From Rhodopirellula bahusiensis (GTDB lineage Bacteria; Planctomycetota; Planctomycetia; Pirellulales; Pirellulaceae), in the NCBI RefSeq assembly GCF_002727185.1, contig NZ_NIZW01000012.1, forward strand, positions 1 to 64,000: DNA of 64,000 nt. Direction: 5' to 3'. A model generated the notes under the pieces. That model did no database searches and was not told the DNA's origin. It was given only the letters and a program-made list of their open reading frames with translations. Made by a program: the position numbers and the translations under genes. Shown piece by piece: positions 33,637 to 45,495 of this stretch (the first letter of the stretch is position 1; every line of letters begins with the position of its first letter).

Positions 33637-36600
33637 CGCTTGCGAATCGCGTCGGAAAGTCGTGGCTGGCCAAAGTCGTCGTCGAAGAAGTCTTCTGAAT
33701 CGTCTTGCTTGGTCAACACATCTCGCATCTCCGGTTGAGATGGTTGGTTTTGAGCCAGCAAATTCCGTTCGAGCAAATGACGACGAACAAGTTTCAACAA
33801 CTGGTCGCGATAGCGTTCCGCGTTCTGGCCCTGTTCGATCCAAGCACGCACTTCAATTCGTTGAGACCGCTGCCCAACGCACACGAGCGTGGCTTGAGGA
33901 GCCGGTGTCAGCAGCACTTCGGGCTGTTCAATCATCAGTTCTTGCAACGTTCGGCACAGGTCTGCCGGCCGCTCGTCTCGCGTGACGGCGACTTCCATCG
34001 GGATGACGCTCAATCGTCCCGCGCCCATCCAATTGACCACGTCATCACTGACAAAGTTCTTGTTCGGAACGATCACCTCACGGCCGTCATCGTCCGACAA
34101 CACCGTCGTTCGCAGACGCTGCGCTGCGACGCGTCCGGTGAAGTTGCCGACGGTGATCAAATCGCCCAATCGAGCAGGCTTTTCAAACAACACGATGAAC
34201 CCGCCAAACAGGTTTCGGACCATGTCTTGCAAACCGAATCCCAAGCCGATCATCAAGCCAACCGCCAACCACTGGATCGTTTGCCAACGCACCCCAATCC
34301 ATTTGCAAGCGACGAAACATCCAACCCCGAAGAGCAGGAACCGTCCCAACACCAACGTGAAGTGTTCCATGCCTTCATCGAAGGACACCCGCTGCAGAAC
34401 CAACGCATCAAACAATGCCGGCAACAACTTGGCCAACTGAAACGCGACAAACAGTGTGCCAGCAGCCAGCAACAAATGCATTGCGGTCACGGGAGTCGTT
34501 TCAACCGCCGATTGCATGACGGTTTGACCAACCGCGTTGACGCTGGCTTGTTGCACGGTGTCTTCCACCGTCCAAAGAACCGGGTTGCCCATTCGAACGT
34601 TGGGAAACACATCGATCCAAAGCCAACCGAAACAAACCACCGCCCCCAACACCATTGCACATTGGCACAGGAAGGCGAGGTGATGCTTGAGCTCAAGGAA
34701 ATGCTCACCCAGAGCCCCGGCGACTCGGCCGGACTCAGGTTCGTCGTACTCGTCCCGCTCTTGCTTTAGCGAACGTGTGCCGGTCAACAAGTCCCAAGCT
34801 TCCGCCGACACATACTTGACTCCCGCCCAAAGAATCGAAGCTGACATCAACGTCACCGCCGTGAAGATGATCCGCTGAATGATCTCGTGCGTTGTGACGC
34901 TGTAGCCGAGCGACGATAGAACGATCAAAAACAGCGGCAATCCGAGGCCGGCCAAGTACATCAAGAAACGACCGCGATGAATCACACTGCCGCAATATTT
35001 TTCAATCAGCGGTTCAAGGAAGCCGCCGACCGGACGCAAAGCCAAGTGCATCGTCCAGCCCACCAAGAGCATCGCCAGAATGAATCCCAAGCGAGCGACC
35101 GACCCGCGCCACATGCCGTGGTCAATTTGGCTCATCAACGTGATCGAGTACGCCGCGACAACCAATCCCATGCCAATGATGGTCAGGTACTTCATCGCAC
35201 GAGGACGCCGCGACAATTCAATGTCAACGTGTTGATCCAAGTAGCCATCCGCCCGCAACCATTGCCGAGGAACCTCGATCAACCAAGCCACTAAGCTCGC
35301 AGCACAGAATGCGCTCGATGCGTGCAATGTTGCTTCTGAAACGATGCCGGTTCCCAGCCAACGACCAATCCAAAACAAGACCGCAGGAATGCCCGCGGCA
35401 ACGAACACGGTGAGCACACCGGCATACAGTTTTCGTTTTTGCGGAGCAGCCTTCCGCATCCTTTTGCGACTGCCGATGGCGATCAACGAAGCTTTCGCGA
35501 GCCAACGAAGCACCAGTATTAACACGATGCCAACCAACAATCCGATCGCACCGACCGGGTTGGCGGAGATCTTCCGTTCAAATGTGGGTCCAAAATCGCC
35601 GCTGCGACTTGAGTCGAACAACGCTGCCATCCCACCCTTCAAGTTGCGAGCGTCACGCAGGCCGACTGGTTCATCACTGCGAATCCACATGACGTGCCGG
35701 TCGATCAGCATTCGATAGTCACCCGCCAAGGATTCCGATGCGGTCGTAATCGAATCCAACTCGCTGATCTTTTGCTGTTGGTCCTGATACCCGACCTGCA
35801 ACGAACGAATCCAGGCGCCGCGTTGACGCAGCAATTCTTCGACTTGCAATCGCAACGGGTCGCCATAGCGGTTGGCGTCGTACCCCGCGGCCGCGAGAAC
35901 TTCCGCGGCTTGCCGCTCAGGTTCCGATCCATCCAACCGAATCAGGTCCAACTCCAATTGTTGTTGACGCGATTTCCCGAGAGCCTCGCTCGCCAAAGCG
36001 GTTTGGCTGTTTTCGATCTGCCATTGTTCCAGTTGGTCTTTCTTATGGCGAAGCAACAGCCCGATCGTGGGCGTTAGGCCATGCCGTGTCAGCTTCTGAT
36101 TGACGTCTTCAAAGTCCGACTGCGTTGCATCGAGTTGCTCCTTGGCGGAATAAACTCGACCGGCCAGCTGGTTGTACTTCGCGGCGAGATCAATCCATTG
36201 CTGAACCAACTCTGCGTTCTTGGTTCCGATGTCGGCCGCAATGGGATCCGATGTTTGAGCGAGCGAACGAAACTGCGATTCGGTCTGCTGCGCCGCGCGA
36301 ACGTGCATGTCCGCGTACGGCGATTGCCGCCAATCATCTAGCTCACTGGGCTGACGAGGAAGCAACGGGTAGCTCACCGCGGTTGCTTCAGTCGTGTCGG
36401 TCGCATCCCAATCCGATCGGGTACTCGTTTCACGCTGAACGACGGATGGCGAGGCTTGAGTCGCTCCAGGATAAGGACGTTGAATCGGTCGCGTGCTCAA
36501 CTGCGAATTGGTGGATCGCGATGGCCGAGAAAGATTGTTGGCACTCGAATTGGATTGGGAGCTGGAAGTGAACGCGGGCGGCGTCAATCGACCTCGCGAC

Positions 36601-36926
36601 GAGGTTTCCGTGTGACTGGGCCAGCTTTCAACGGATTCCGACTGAGTTGCCCAGGCCGAATTCGATGATGTGACGATCGATGGAGAAATCGATGGCGAGG
36701 AAACCGGCACCGACGTTTCGACCGGATAGGTGGTAGCCGTCGATGTTGTGAACGGTGGAGGTTTGGGCGTCGTCCAGACAATTTCCTGAGCCGCTACGAT
36801 GCCCACGCTCATCCATACCAAGATGCAGCAGGCAAACCACAACAACACGAATTGGTCGCTGCGTTGCGGTTGGGCGGAAAACGACTTCGATCTCAGTGGG
36901 TGGCTCATCGGGACCACTGCAAGCAA
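33621..36926 (-). CDS. Large MscS-family mechanosensitive channel (KefA/MscK-like)
   Basis: 1101 residues; a start at M7 (36908) is equally possible. An N-terminal hydrophobic segment (SDQFVLLWFACCILVWMSVG) is a signal or anchor. A Ser/Thr/Pro-rich periplasmic stretch runs to about 200, followed by a long coiled-coil region (about 215-410). Then about ten membrane helices lead to the MscS pore and beta domain: WLAVGLMIGLGFGLQDMV near 885, NLFGGFIVLFEKPARLGD, VLSDDDGREVIVPNKNFVSD, then the cytoplasmic cage domain. The glycine/alanine-rich pore helix is typical. It would release solutes under osmotic down-shock. The C-terminal 50 residues are acidic then strongly basic (RKRKRRA). It is convergent with the giant gene. 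Confidence 0.92.
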   Translation of the reverse strand: MLAVVPMSHPLRSKSFSAQPQRSDQFVLLWFACCILVWMSVGIVAAQEIVWTTPKPPPFTTSTATTYPVETSVPVSSPSISPSIVTSSNSAWATQSESVESWPSHTETSSRGRLTPPAFTSSSQSNSSANNLSRPSRSTNSQLSTRPIQRPYPGATQASPSVVQRETSTRSDWDATDTTEATAVSYPLLPRQPSELDDWRQSPYADMHVRAAQQTESQFRSLAQTSDPIAADIGTKNAELVQQWIDLAAKYNQLAGRVYSAKEQLDATQSDFEDVNQKLTRHGLTPTIGLLLRHKKDQLEQWQIENSQTALASEALGKSRQQQLELDLIRLDGSEPERQAAEVLAAAGYDANRYGDPLRLQVEELLRQRGAWIRSLQVGYQDQQQKISELDSITTASESLAGDYRMLIDRHVMWIRSDEPVGLRDARNLKGGMAALFDSSRSGDFGPTFERKISANPVGAIGLLVGIVLILVLRWLAKASLIAIGSRKRMRKAAPQKRKLYAGVLTVFVAAGIPAVLFWIGRWLGTGIVSEATLHASSAFCAASLVAWLIEVPRQWLRADGYLDQHVDIELSRRPRAMKYLTIIGMGLVVAAYSITLMSQIDHGMWRGSVARLGFILAMLLVGWTMHLALRPVGGFLEPLIEKYCGSVIHRGRFLMYLAGLGLPLFLIVLSSLGYSVTTHEIIQRIIFTAVTLMSASILWAGVKYVSAEAWDLLTGTRSLKQERDEYDEPESGRVAGALGEHFLELKHHLAFLCQCAMVLGAVVCFGWLWIDVFPNVRMGNPVLWTVEDTVQQASVNAVGQTVMQSAVETTPVTAMHLLLAAGTLFVAFQLAKLLPALFDALVLQRVSFDEGMEHFTLVLGRFLLFGVGCFVACKWIGVRWQTIQWLAVGLMIGLGFGLQDMVRNLFGGFIVLFEKPARLGDLITVGNFTGRVAAQRLRTTVLSDDDGREVIVPNKNFVSDDVVNWMGAGRLSVIPMEVAVTRDERPADLCRTLQELMIEQPEVLLTPAPQATLVCVGQRSQRIEVRAWIEQGQNAERYRDQLLKLVRRHLLERNLLAQNQPSQPEMRDVLTKQDDSEDFFDDDFGQPRLSDAIRKRKRRA

Positions 36927-37142
36927 TCAGATTGGCGGCGAAACCGCCGGAAAAAATTTGCCGCCGACGGAGAACGGACATCGAATCAATACGAGAATCC
37001 AGGTTTCATCGCCACATCGATCGTGTTTCACGCGATACAAACGGCAAACCAGCGAATCCGGGCAAAATGCAACAGCTCGAAACACTCCCGCCGACGCACT
37101 AGACTTCCATGTTCCCCCCATTTCACCGACCTGGAGTTCTCG

Positions 37143-38513
37143 ATGCTCAACCGAATCTCGATTCGACGCTGCCGTTTCCCGTCAGGATCATGCCAGCGGA
37201 TGATGAGCTTGGCTCTTCTGGTCGTAGCCGCCAATGTCTTTGGAGTTTTCGCGAAAGCGGACGACTGGCCGCAGTGGCGAGGCACGGGCCGCGACGGGGA
37301 CTGGACCGAAACTGGAATCGTGACGGAGCTCCCCGAAGGCCAACTACCATTGAAATGGTCTGTTCCAATCGGCTCCGGTTACAGCGGCCCAACGGTTGCG
37401 AACGGACGGGTTTATGTCACCGACCGACAAACGGAACCCGATGAGATTGAACGTGTGCTGTGCTTTGCCGAGAAGGACGGAAGCTTGGTCTGGGAACATT
37501 CCTACGCTGCTGCCTATGAGATCGGTTACCGAGCCGGTCCCCGCGCCAGCGTCACGCTGCACGATGGGAAAGCATTGGCCGTCGGCGCGATGGGGCACTT
37601 CCATTGTTTCAATGCGACCACGGGAGAGATCTTGTGGAAGCATGACTTGAATCAAGAATACAAAATCGCGATGCCAATCTGGGGAATCACAGGAGCTCCG
37701 CTGGTGGTGACCAGCGAGACTCACAAACCGATCGTGGTTCAGATTGTTGGTGGTTCCAAGGGAGCCTGCGTCGTGGGATTTGATCTGGCGACCGGCGACG
37801 AAGCCTGGCGTTCGCTCGATGAGCGTGCCGGCTATTCCGCTCCAATTTTGATCCAGCAAGGCGGGCGAGACGTTGTCGTGTGTTGGACCGGAGACAGCAT
37901 CAGCGGACTCTCGCCTTCGACCGGAGATGTCTTCTGGCGAATCCCGTTTCCTCCTTCTCGAATGCCGATCGGTGTCGCCACTCCGGTCGTGGACGACAAC
38001 CATCTGTTTGTCACATCCTTCTATGACGGTTCCATGATGCTTGAACTGTCGGACACCGAACCTGCGGCACAAAAGAAGTGGCACCGAGTCGGGGTCGACG
38101 AAAAGAACACCCGTGCGTTGCATTCCATCATCAGCACACCTGTGATGCGAGATGGTTACGTCTACGGTGTCGACAGCTATGGTGAACTGCGTTGCCTGGA
38201 GATGGAAACCGGCGAACGAGTCTGGGAGGACACCACGGCCGTTCCGCGAAATCGATGGGGCACGATCCACACGGTTGTGCATCAAAGCGAGAATTCGCAA
38301 ACGGATTGGATGTTCAACGATCAAGGTCAATTGACGATCGCCCACCTGACGCCCGAAGGCTATCAACCTCTCAGCCAGACTCATTTGCTGGACACGACGA
38401 CGGTGCAATTGCCACGACGCAATGGAGTCACATGGTCTCATCCGGCCTATGCCAACCGCTGCATTTTCGCTCGCAATGATGAGCAATTGGTTTGTGCATC
38501 TTTGGAAGATTGA
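37143..38513 (+). CDS. Secreted PQQ-like beta-propeller protein
   Basis: 456 residues from the ATG at 37143 (MLNRISIRRC...). A second in-frame ATG (37197/37200) begins the hydrophobic core MMSLALLVVAANVFGVFA; signal cleavage is likely near KADDWPQW. The opening DDWPQWRGTGRDG and repeated blades such as LVWEHSYAAAYE, ILWKHDLNQEY and RVWEDTTAVPRNRWG mark the PQQ_2/BamB-like propeller common in planctomycetes. Residues for PQQ or metal binding as in true alcohol dehydrogenases are not evident, so it is probably a structural or binding protein in the periplasm. The frame extends upstream to 36852, overlapping the MscS-type gene, but that part has no signal peptide at its start. Confidence 0.9.
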   Translation: MLNRISIRRCRFPSGSCQRMMSLALLVVAANVFGVFAKADDWPQWRGTGRDGDWTETGIVTELPEGQLPLKWSVPIGSGYSGPTVANGRVYVTDRQTEPDEIERVLCFAEKDGSLVWEHSYAAAYEIGYRAGPRASVTLHDGKALAVGAMGHFHCFNATTGEILWKHDLNQEYKIAMPIWGITGAPLVVTSETHKPIVVQIVGGSKGACVVGFDLATGDEAWRSLDERAGYSAPILIQQGGRDVVVCWTGDSISGLSPSTGDVFWRIPFPPSRMPIGVATPVVDDNHLFVTSFYDGSMMLELSDTEPAAQKKWHRVGVDEKNTRALHSIISTPVMRDGYVYGVDSYGELRCLEMETGERVWEDTTAVPRNRWGTIHTVVHQSENSQTDWMFNDQGQLTIAHLTPEGYQPLSQTHLLDTTTVQLPRRNGVTWSHPAYANRCIFARNDEQLVCASLED

Positions 38514-38639
38514 CCGCGAGAAGAGAGCGAATATCGTCGGTCCACTTGCGTTCAGGCACAGTTAAGATAGGGTTAAAATCGAATGGCGGACCACCAAACT
38601 TGTCGGGATCCGCCCACCCACTTTCTCAGGATGAATTCG

Positions 38640-38897
38640 ATGTTCGCAAAGCTCACTCAATCGCTGCTTGCTCTTTCCTTGGTTGCTGTCTTGGCTGGAT
38701 GTGAGAAGGGCTCCGAATCCGCCGCCGGAATCGCTGACCAAGCCAAAGCAGGCGTGGACTCCGCCGCTGGTGCTGCGAAAGACGCGACGACAGACGTGGT
38801 TCCTGAAGCTGCCAAAGAAACCGTTGACGGTGCCATCGACCAAGGTGGCGAGAAAGCCAAAGAAGGCATCGACGCAGCAGCTGGCACTGCTGAGTGA
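38640..38897 (+). CDS. Small lipoprotein with amphipathic Ala-rich repeats
   Basis: 85 residues from the ATG at 38640 (an ATG at 38631 is also possible). A lipoprotein signal is clear: LALSLVAVLAGCEKG, with the lipobox LAGC. The mature part is a low-complexity chain rich in Ala, Lys, Asp and Glu (AKAGVDSAAGAAKDATT, then AKETVDGAIDQGGEKAKEG) with an 11-residue-like periodicity, as in LEA-type or entericidin/apolipophorin-like amphipathic helices. Function is unknown; a stress-related envelope role is possible. A strong terminator follows about 45 bases after the stop, so this gene is probably a single, highly expressed unit. Confidence 0.8.
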   Translation: MFAKLTQSLLALSLVAVLAGCEKGSESAAGIADQAKAGVDSAAGAAKDATTDVVPEAAKETVDGAIDQGGEKAKEGIDAAAGTAE

Positions 38898-38926
38898 TCA
38901 AATGGACTCGGCCTGAGTCCGATTGA

Positions 38927-41245
<2,319 letters not shown>

Positions 41246-43114
41246 TCACGCTTCTTCAGGTTCCTTTGGTGGCAACTTGCCACCATTTTCTTTTGCCTGA
41301 ATCATGGCTTCTTCCAAGTCGCGCACCAATTTTGGGTTGATGTGCTTGGTCAGCATTTCACGCGTCACGCTAAACATTTCATCGACTTTGCGTTGCTGAT
41401 TGGCGTTCTTACCGATCGCTTCGATGAACTCGGACTGACGCTTGCCCATGTCATTGGCAAGGCGTTCATTGGTCGGCTGGTTTCGCAAAACTTCCAACAG
41501 CTCTTCGGCTGATTCCAGGTCGCCTCGTTCCAGCCGCATCATGATTCGAGCTTTGAACAATTCGCGAATCGCCAACAGGTCGATGATCGAATTTTGAACG
41601 CCGCGAATGTACGACTCCGCTTGCAAACGCATGTCGTCACCACCAAGATCCGCAACCGTCTTTTCATGATGTCCGGGCACCATCGGCAAACGAGCCAAAA
41701 CCGCTCCACCGTTTTTGACATACAGCAAACGCAGAGGCTGTTCGTCGGACGCCTCAACATCCAAGCGACCGTTCCAATCGGTGCGTCCGATGAAGGTCAT
41801 GCTTTTGCCTTCGAGTTCCTTCTCGTAAATCTCGTAGCCAATCAGAGGCTGATTCGGATCTCCCTTGGCGTGCAGTCGCAACAGAGTCTCATTTCTCCGT
41901 GGTCGAATGCGCAGTCCTACTCGGTGCGTTCTCGCATTCTTGCGCCCCTGCAATCCGCCCGCGCGACCGGCGTGAAAATCCATCTTCACACGCCGACCAT
42001 CCAATTCTTTGGCGAGCAAGTAAGCCCAATCGAGTGGTCCAATCGCAATTGGGTTGCCGTTCCGATCATCTTTGCGAACCATCGGCACCAACACATCGCC
42101 TACGTTGACGAGTGCGGGTGAGTTTTTGTCAGTCACCAAACCGGATGCTCGCACCAATCCCACCGCGTTGCTCTTCCCGGCGTCATCGATCCGAGCAACG
42201 GGAGCAAAGACATCTCGCAAAGTTGAGCCAACCACTTCGGGCAACAGATTGAAACTGGACACGGTGGCATTGGAAGTGTCACCGAAATACCGCATCAAAG
42301 TATCGAACTCAACGCTCTCAACTTTCATTGGCGTGCTCCCCGTCCGAATGCGAACGATGAAAATCTTGTCGTAAGCTTCGGCAGCATCGATGACCTGACC
42401 GGTGATCGGCGGCACAACGATTTTTGCCGCCGGCTCGGTCAGGGTTTCCGCCATTCCTCGCGAAACCAAGATGGCTTCCGTTTCTTCTCTCGCCCAAGCT
42501 TCTTTCAATGAGACGGCATCGCCTTCGACTGGATGCAAGATCCCCAACCACGCATTTTTGGGTGACCCTGAATCGCCAATCAACCGCGAACGAACCTCTT
42601 CCATGCGTCCCGGCGTGGCCAGAATGCTGGAGGCGTAACGACCGACATCTCCCGCGAATCGGATTCGAACGGCATCGTTGTGCGATTTTTTCACCGCGAT
42701 CACCGGATCGGTGGCGGCCAATGTGTCGAAGTCGACTTCCGACAAAACTCGCATCGCCATCGAGGCAACGGATGTGGGTGCGTCTTCGATCGTCGTTCGC
42801 CACACCGCATGGAAATCACGATCGAGGACCTTCTGCAAATCATCTCGCAACGTGTCGGCAGATACTCGCGGTGAATCCGATGCGACCCAGATCAAGGTTC
42901 GATACGGAGCGAAATCAAATGGTGGCGGCTCATCGGGCTCGACTTCCGCTTCGGGATCGACCTCTGCATTTGAATTTGCTTCGACAGCAGCGTCGGAGTT
43001 GGGTTCTTGAGCCAGTGTTGGTGTTAGCGTGCTCAACGTCACGCACGCCGCGATCAAACCAGTCACGAAACGTGACATAGAGCGTGCATCAGAAAACAGT
43101 GTTTCGGTACTCAT
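41246..43114 (-). CDS. Secreted protein of unknown function, last gene of the ExbBD operon
   Basis: 622 residues; the ATG at 43114 overlaps the TGA of the upstream gene (ATGA), so translation is probably coupled. The signal peptide is MSRFVTGLIAACVTLSTLTP up to TLAQ, followed by an acidic Glu/Pro linker (about 40 residues). The body has no domain I recognise: an alpha/beta part with FDFAPYRTLIWVASDSPRVS, a middle with VLVPMVRKDDRNGNPI that resembles a beta barrel, and a helical C-terminus (LESAEELLEVLRNQPTNERL). Position suggests a periplasmic partner of the ExbB/ExbD machinery. Its homologues appear, from memory, restricted to planctomycetes; I am not certain of that. Confidence 0.8.
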   Translation of the reverse strand: MSTETLFSDARSMSRFVTGLIAACVTLSTLTPTLAQEPNSDAAVEANSNAEVDPEAEVEPDEPPPFDFAPYRTLIWVASDSPRVSADTLRDDLQKVLDRDFHAVWRTTIEDAPTSVASMAMRVLSEVDFDTLAATDPVIAVKKSHNDAVRIRFAGDVGRYASSILATPGRMEEVRSRLIGDSGSPKNAWLGILHPVEGDAVSLKEAWAREETEAILVSRGMAETLTEPAAKIVVPPITGQVIDAAEAYDKIFIVRIRTGSTPMKVESVEFDTLMRYFGDTSNATVSSFNLLPEVVGSTLRDVFAPVARIDDAGKSNAVGLVRASGLVTDKNSPALVNVGDVLVPMVRKDDRNGNPIAIGPLDWAYLLAKELDGRRVKMDFHAGRAGGLQGRKNARTHRVGLRIRPRRNETLLRLHAKGDPNQPLIGYEIYEKELEGKSMTFIGRTDWNGRLDVEASDEQPLRLLYVKNGGAVLARLPMVPGHHEKTVADLGGDDMRLQAESYIRGVQNSIIDLLAIRELFKARIMMRLERGDLESAEELLEVLRNQPTNERLANDMGKRQSEFIEAIGKNANQQRKVDEMFSVTREMLTKHINPKLVRDLEEAMIQAKENGGKLPPKEPEEA

Positions 43115-45492
43115 TTGCTCAACCGCCATTTTTCAGCGTTCTGATACAGCGACACGATGTCAGATCCCACGCCCAGCAACTCTCGGCTGTAAGCATAGGA
43201 ATCGACCAATTGCCACAATGGCAACACCGGCAATTCGTGGTGCGCGATCGCGTGCAAATCCAACAACCGATCACGAGCGTCCCGCCAGTTCTTGGATTCT
43301 TCCAATCGTCGCAGTCCCAATCCGACCAATTGATCGGTGCTGCCAGCCATGCCTTCGGGACCGAGCACGCGGCGAGCGTCGATGATCGGTTCCCAAACGG
43401 CCGCCGAAACATATGCGATGTCGGCGGTTCCGGGATCCGGGAACGCACGACCAACTGGAAGCTCCACCAATTCGATTTCCAACCCTAACAATTGCCACTG
43501 ACTGCGGATGGCTTCGCAAGCGATCCGGGAAAGGTTCTCGGGCGGGTAGGCGAGCCGGATCGGTTTCAACTCAGGTGGCTTTTCTTTCTTGCGAGACGCT
43601 TCCGATTCCATCTGCTTCATCGTCATCGTCATCAAGAGCTTCGCCAGACGAGGCTCGTAATTGCGTGGTGCAATCGATTGGTCGTAGGCGTACCCGAGCG
43701 GGTCGTTGTCCTCGAGACCAGCCGGGAAAGGCCCGGACAGCACGCGGCATCCAGGAACCTCCAAGCTCTCCAACAGCTCACCATTCAGAATGTCTTCCCG
43801 GTTTGTGCCGTACACCAACGCGCGCCGGAACGTCTTGTCGGCGAGGTACTCATGTTCGCTACACGGAACCAACATGTGCACGCTGGGCAACGGATAATTG
43901 ACCACGCGAACTTTTCGGTTGCGGGACAATCGAACCGCGTCGGCTGGGAACAATTGATCCAGCACATCGACTTCGCCTTGCAAAAGTTTGCTAACTCCAT
44001 CGGCAGCCGATTCCGTTCGAATCTCGACAATCTCCCGAGGCTGCAGTTCGGTACGAGGTTCACCCTTCAGGACATAGCGAACGACATCGCCCTCGACGAC
44101 GTCACGGCGATAGTCACCGGTCGGCGAACCGGGTTCGCCACCGAACCAGGAACCATCGACGGTGACCTGAATCAATGCCGACGGAAGAACATTGGGACGA
44201 CGCAAAATGCAATCGATCCGCTTGGGACCGTCCAGCCCGATGGCCTGGATCGCCGCGGCCCACGGTGAAAAGTAAGTCGGCGATTGTGCTTTGACTCGAT
44301 CTGCTAAGACATCAGCCAAGTAAAAGCCGTCGACCTGATTGAGCGGTTCTGGCAAACGTTCGGGCTCCAGAAACATCGAGAACCGTTGGCGGTCGGGGCT
44401 CTGTTCCGTGTCCCCGAAGATGAACTCGTACTCGCCGCCCTCGGGGCCTGCTCCCTGCATCTCAAACAACACGCGGTACAGCAAACGTCCGGCACGACGA
44501 GCCGCCCAGTTGTCCAGGCGAGTTGGGTCGAGCACCGTTGCCGTTTGCAAAACGCCAACGTTCACCAGCGGATAGATCTGGTCGATTTTGCGAACCAACT
44601 CCGTGCCGCCTTCGATCTCTGGCTTAAGAAAAATGCTTTCGCGAGAAAACTTGCGTGCATCGCGAAAGTTCTTGGCTTCCAATGCCGCCAATGCTTGATC
44701 GCGTTTGTCCTCGGCCATCGAAAGAAAGCGAGCATTCCACTTCGTGATGGACGACAGACTCAGACCGCTGTATTCCTTTTCCAACCGCGCGAGCAGTTGC
44801 TGTCCCAACTCCAACTTTCCGTCGTTGACGAGCTGCTCCATCAGCTTATCCGTCAACGCGCCGATTGCGGTCAAAACTGTTTTGGTTTCGTACTCGGGTG
44901 CATAGCGACGCAGTTCTTCCAGCATCGCCAGCGAAGCACCGAACTCGCCACTTTTTGCGCGTCGTCCAGCATCCCGCCACAGGAACTCCGTCCGAAGCTT
45001 TCTTAAACCGGGGCGTGCGGGATAGTCACGAATGAGAACCGACAGAAACGGGTAAGCACCGACGAAGTCACCGGCCTTGATTCGTTCGGCTGTTTCCCTC
45101 TCAAGACGTTTTTCCCAGAAATCGATGTTCTCAATGTCGGTCCATTTCGCAACAAATTCTTGTTGCTCGACACCGACAATGCTGAACTTCAATGAGCCAC
45201 TGGGCGCGGCTGGGATCTCACGCCGGGGCAGATCCAACAATCGAGTCTTCACCCAACCGCCGCCGGACTTCCCGGTGAAGTAGATCAGGTCGTGTGGTTC
45301 TTCCTGCAGCAATTCCAAACCGGGTGCTTCCGGACGACCGGAATCGGCGTAGTTCAGGAGCTGAGCGTGCGCACTGGACGTGCCCACAACCAACAGAACA
45401 AGGACCAGAAGATAGTTCTGAACGATGCGTTGAAAGCAGCGAGTTCGTCGAGAATGCAACACGTTGGAATTCATCAAGGACTGAAATTGCAT
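43111..45492 (-). CDS. TPR-like N-terminus fused to family-5 solute-binding protein
   Basis: 793 residues with a signal peptide (NYLLVLVLLVVGTSSAHAQ). Residues about 85-300 are helical and repeat-like (GDFVGAYPFLSVLIRDYPA, GEFGASLAMLEELRRYAPE, KNFRDARKFSRESIFLKPE), TPR in style. The rest matches extracellular solute-binding family 5 (oligopeptide type): VVEGDVVRYVLKGEPR, DKTFRRALVYGTNREDILNG, DPLGYAYDQSIAPRNYEPRL and a final LLDLHAIAHHELPVLPLWQ. Normal members are about 500-550 residues without such an N-terminus. No ABC permease or ATPase is encoded nearby, so it is not part of a normal peptide importer. It starts three bases after the PQQ gene upstream. Confidence 0.82.
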   Translation of the reverse strand: MQFQSLMNSNVLHSRRTRCFQRIVQNYLLVLVLLVVGTSSAHAQLLNYADSGRPEAPGLELLQEEPHDLIYFTGKSGGGWVKTRLLDLPRREIPAAPSGSLKFSIVGVEQQEFVAKWTDIENIDFWEKRLERETAERIKAGDFVGAYPFLSVLIRDYPARPGLRKLRTEFLWRDAGRRAKSGEFGASLAMLEELRRYAPEYETKTVLTAIGALTDKLMEQLVNDGKLELGQQLLARLEKEYSGLSLSSITKWNARFLSMAEDKRDQALAALEAKNFRDARKFSRESIFLKPEIEGGTELVRKIDQIYPLVNVGVLQTATVLDPTRLDNWAARRAGRLLYRVLFEMQGAGPEGGEYEFIFGDTEQSPDRQRFSMFLEPERLPEPLNQVDGFYLADVLADRVKAQSPTYFSPWAAAIQAIGLDGPKRIDCILRRPNVLPSALIQVTVDGSWFGGEPGSPTGDYRRDVVEGDVVRYVLKGEPRTELQPREIVEIRTESAADGVSKLLQGEVDVLDQLFPADAVRLSRNRKVRVVNYPLPSVHMLVPCSEHEYLADKTFRRALVYGTNREDILNGELLESLEVPGCRVLSGPFPAGLEDNDPLGYAYDQSIAPRNYEPRLAKLLMTMTMKQMESEASRKKEKPPELKPIRLAYPPENLSRIACEAIRSQWQLLGLEIELVELPVGRAFPDPGTADIAYVSAAVWEPIIDARRVLGPEGMAGSTDQLVGLGLRRLEESKNWRDARDRLLDLHAIAHHELPVLPLWQLVDSYAYSRELLGVGSDIVSLYQNAEKWRLSK

Positions 45493-45495
45493 GGA

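Noticed and set aside
36852-37142. N-terminal extension of the PQQ protein by 97 residues.
   Set aside because: It overlaps the divergent MscS-type gene start and would bury the signal peptide.
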